This document shows positions 61,202-64,000 of a DNA stretch of 64,000 nt, piece by piece. The notes under the pieces were generated by a model. It saw only the letters and a program-made list of their open reading frames with translations, made no database searches and was not told where the DNA came from. The DNA comes from Chaenocephalus aceratus. Its lineage: Eukaryota > Chordata > Actinopteri > Perciformes > Channichthyidae. Positions within the stretch are counted from its first letter, which is position 1, and every line of letters starts with the position of its first letter. The stretch lies in the NCBI GenBank assembly GCA_023974075.1, contig JAMFTG010000586.1, positions 57,657-121,656 of the forward strand, read 5' to 3'. The position numbers were made by a program, and so were the translations under genes.

Positions 61202-61730
61202 TTACACACCCTCCTCCTCACACACACACTTTACACACCCCCTCCTCTCACACACACTTTACACACCCCCCTCCTCTCACACACACACACTTTACACACC
61301 CCCCTCCTCTCACACACACATTACACACCCACCTCCTCTCACACACACATTACAACACCCACCTCCTCTCACACACACTTTACACAACCCACCTCCTCTC
61401 ACACACACTTACACACCCCCTCCTCTCACACACACTTTACACCCCCCCTCCTCTCACACACACACACACACACACGCACACAACACACACACACCACATT
61501 ACACACACCCCTCCTCACCACACACACACACACACACACACCACACACACACACACACACACTTTACACACCCTCCTCCACACACACTTTACACTCCCCC
61601 CCTCCTCTCACACACACATTACACACCCCCCCTCTCACACCACACAACTTACACCCCCCCTCCTCTCTCACCACTTTACACACCCCCTTCCTCTCACACC
61701 ACCCCCCCCCCCCCTCCTCCTCCACACACA
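58256..61730. repeat. 3.5-kb CA/CT-rich complex tandem array
   Basis: Irregular units of about 25-35 bp built from CTCCTCTCACACACACA plus CATTACACACCC or CTTTACACACCCC, with pure (CA)n islands at 58852-58905, 60470-60525 and 61138-61200. One strand is almost guanine-free. Plus-strand frames of 517 and 605 codons, His/Thr/Pro/Leu/Ser-rich, are translations of the repeat and not genes. Frequent 1-bp indels shift the frame. Confidence 0.97.
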
Positions 61731-63313
61731 TAAACAGGATCTCAGTAAAGGGCAATCAAATACAAAAAGGTTCAAGTCAGCTAGTTTTGAAGGTTGACAG
61801 GACTTGCGGTGATCTTAATAGATCACCTCTGAATACACTCTCAGTCATGACAGCAGCATACATGTACACGTAAATACTCTCAGAGACATATTCAGTCACA
61901 AAATGAAACGTACATACACATATTTCTGATTGTGCCTTCAAGTAAAACCTCCCATACATCCATCTCATGACACATCTCCACTCGGTGGTTGCCCTCGAAT
62001 GGGTTTGTCTCGACACTTATTTCGCTCCATTGATTCCCACTGACCCTTCAGGGTAAACACACATGGCCTTAAACGCAAAAAGCCTCAGCACTATACAGTG
62101 TGTGTTTTGTGTATGGGGGGGATTGAGAAGTGATGCATGGCGGCTACCAAACATTGATTACGCAGCTTTGCTTCGTGGCTTTTTGAGAGTGATCTCTGCA
62201 TCCTGAGCCCGTTCGATTAGAGTCAATCACGGTGACAGCGACAAAAGAAGAGCACTTTGGCAATGTCATCTTTTGTTCTCTTTGAAAGACCGTACAATGG
62301 CCACGATGGACAGCCGTAGTCAGTTTGAACAACAAGTGCACATGCGACCTTCAGCTTGAACGAAGCAGTGCATGTTTCAACCAAAAACACAACAAAACAC
62401 AAGAACAAAAGTGGTTAAGATTTCGTAAAGCTCGTGGAAGTTTGATTCAAGGTTGTCCAATAAAGTGCACTTGTTTAAGGTTAAATATATCTATGTGTAC
62501 ATACATATGCAGCAGACTCTGTGGTAATAGACGTCTGTGGCAACACTATGATAACAGTTTGCCTTATGTCAAAATGTAAACATCATTTGATTGACAGCTC
62601 AGCGATGAGAAACGTCTTCGCGCAGATTTCTGGAAAACGGCATCTTTCGTGTCACGCTGAATGCGACAGCAGAGGTTTTGGGGAAAACGACTCTCATGCT
62701 AACGAGATGATCAAAAATACATCATCACTAGAAATAACATGAGTCTGTGTCTGCTACTGTATAAAGGAGCTTCCTCCCGGCTTTTCATCACGCATCATTA
62801 AAGTCGATTTGTAAGAATGAAGGGGCATCTTGGCTGTGGTTGTGTGTGCAATGCATTATGGGAAATCAAACGAGAAAATAAAAGCAATGACGTCCTGATT
62901 CAAGCAATTAAAAAAAATAATGAGTGCCTTATGAAATGTATGGTGTAGACCATTTTTAATTTAAAGCGGCTCATTAGAGAAGTGATGGTCATGAGAGCAT
63001 AAGATTGTACTGTATATAGGCAGGTCATGGATAATGAGTATCTTTCACATACATTGTTTGGTAGATTTGCAGTTAATTGTATCACTAAGCCTTTTTTCTG
63101 TGTCCATGTCACGAGATTCAGGGAAAATCTGAAATAAGTCCATCAAGCATAATGCTTTTATATTTGCTTCAATGCTGTTTATCAAAGTAATTGGCCGTTT
63201 GCGAAACCCCACTCCTGAACAGTTATTGTATAATCAAAGCTTGAAACGTTTATTTATGTACGATAGGCCTGTCAAGCTTTCTACGGTACACATGTTGAAA
63301 GCGGTGTGCATGG
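61731..63313. other. Unannotated repeat-free sequence
   Basis: About 1.6 kb with no tandem repeat or transposon end. Frames up to 84 codons without domains. It could be 3' UTR or noncoding conserved sequence; no direct evidence. Confidence 0.4.
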
Positions 63314-63649
63314 TAACGGCCTGTCCACACAGCGGCGTGCGTTGACGCTTGCCGGCGGGCGTGTCTGACACTCGACCAACACCAAATCACATAATCTCCC
63401 GCCCCTGACACACAAGCAGCGGTTTTGAATTGGCTAGAGCTTGTACTGGCATATGATTCGATTGGCTGACGCTTCTGCCGAGGCGACAAAAGTTGAACAT
63501 TGCTCAACTTTTGCAGCGAGCCACGCCAGCAACGCTCCGCGTCACTTCCCACGATGCAGTTCGGCTAAAAGTGACGTCACCCACCATTCAAAGTGAATGG
63601 GCAGAAGCGTTGGAAGCTTCAACGCACGCCGCTGTGTGGACAGCCGTAA
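63314..63649. mobile_element. PIF/Harbinger-like MITE, short copy
   Basis: Ends CGGCCTGTCCACACAGCGG and (inverted) CGGCTGTCCACACAGCGGC; exact TAA duplication at 63314-63316 and 63647-63649. Arms of roughly 30 bp. Interior shares GTTGAACATTGCTCAACTTT, GACGTCAC and CCAAT motifs with 19914-20960. 330 bp; no transposase. Confidence 0.88.
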
Positions 63650-63708
63650 GGAAGATGCTCAGCGTTCTTTTTCTAGCCTTTCCAAAAGAGTAAGAGTTTT
63701 GACAAGCT

Positions 63709-64000
63709 TCTAAACGTTAGCATGCCCCGCTAACTATCTGGGCATGCTAATTGAAAGTAACCATAATTAATTCCAAGGCTACGAACGTTACAGTCCGGCT
63801 AACTATCCGGGCATGCTAATGAAAGTAACCAATAATTAATTCCAAGGCTACGAACATTAGCATGTACGGCTAACTATCAGGACATGCTAACTGAAAGTAA
63901 ACAATAATTAATTCCTAAGGCTACGAACGTTAGCATTCCGGCTAACTATCCGGGCATGCTAACTGAAAGTAACAAGAATTAATTCCAAGGCTACGAACGT
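63709..64000. repeat. About 70-bp tandem repeat with hairpin core (runs off window)
   Basis: Four units plus the start of another, each with CGGCTAACTATC, GGGCATGCTAA, GAAAGTAAC, AATTAATTCC and AAGGCTACGAACGTTAGCAT. In the first unit TTAGCATGCCC and GGGCATGCTAA form an 11-bp stem around a 12-base loop; later units have lost part of the left arm. The array is cut by the window end. Confidence 0.93.

Noticed and set aside
58217..61733. Plus-strand open frames of 517 and 605 codons, His/Thr/Pro-rich
   Set aside because: Pure translations of the CA/CT-rich array; no start context, no conserved domain, and frequent indels relative to the repeat unit.

Overview
This window looks like intergenic or intronic DNA from a teleost fish, probably a percomorph (inference). 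The evidence is dense short DNA-transposon relics of fish type, many 3' ends of non-LTR retrotransposons, long (CA/GT)n tracts and very large minisatellites. There is no prokaryotic gene organisation. I recognise no host protein-coding exon, rRNA, tRNA or CRISPR array. Most open frames are short chance ORFs or translations of tandem repeats. The only protein-level homology I trust is retrotransposon reverse-transcriptase (RT) debris at 8.2-9.15 kb, 27.2-27.5 kb, 44.05-44.3 kb and 54.3-54.4 kb.

Layout. 0-5 kb: unique sequence, a 15-bp minisatellite and a hAT-like element swollen by a 37-bp minisatellite. 5-13 kb: a TTAA-flanked element, a non-LTR element split by an insertion, and two different MITEs one base apart. 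14-19.5 kb: a solo LTR inside T-rich tandem repeats, then a 2.4-kb array of a 34-bp unit. 19.9-26.5 kb: a Harbinger-like element, a 1.3-kb foldback element, a hAT-like element with an exact 8-bp target-site duplication (TSD) and a 31-bp minisatellite, and the first of four copies of a hAT MITE. 27-35 kb: retrotransposon tails, a second solo LTR and other MITE debris. 35-41 kb: mostly unique sequence with two TTAA-flanked elements. The AT-rich, repeat-poor blocks at 35.3-36.5 kb and 38.3-38.7 kb could be conserved noncoding DNA. 41-50 kb: more hAT MITEs, including an opposed pair carrying the same microsatellite at different lengths. 50-57.3 kb: further MITEs, a G-rich minisatellite, and a Kolobok-like element abutting another TTAA element. 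58.2-61.7 kb: a 3.5-kb CA/CT-rich array. 61.7-63.3 kb: unique sequence. The window ends in a Harbinger-like MITE and a roughly 70-bp tandem repeat cut by the window edge.

The main theme is interaction between transposons and tandem repeats. Several transposons here contain a mini- or microsatellite that arose or expanded inside them. TTAA-targeting families also land against one another. I found no new multi-gene system. The best second-look items are the foldback element with a promoter-like spacer, the solo LTR with a paralogous empty site, the hairpin-ended hAT with its 31-bp array, and the two very large arrays. All family names rest on terminal motifs and TSDs read by eye; no database search was run.
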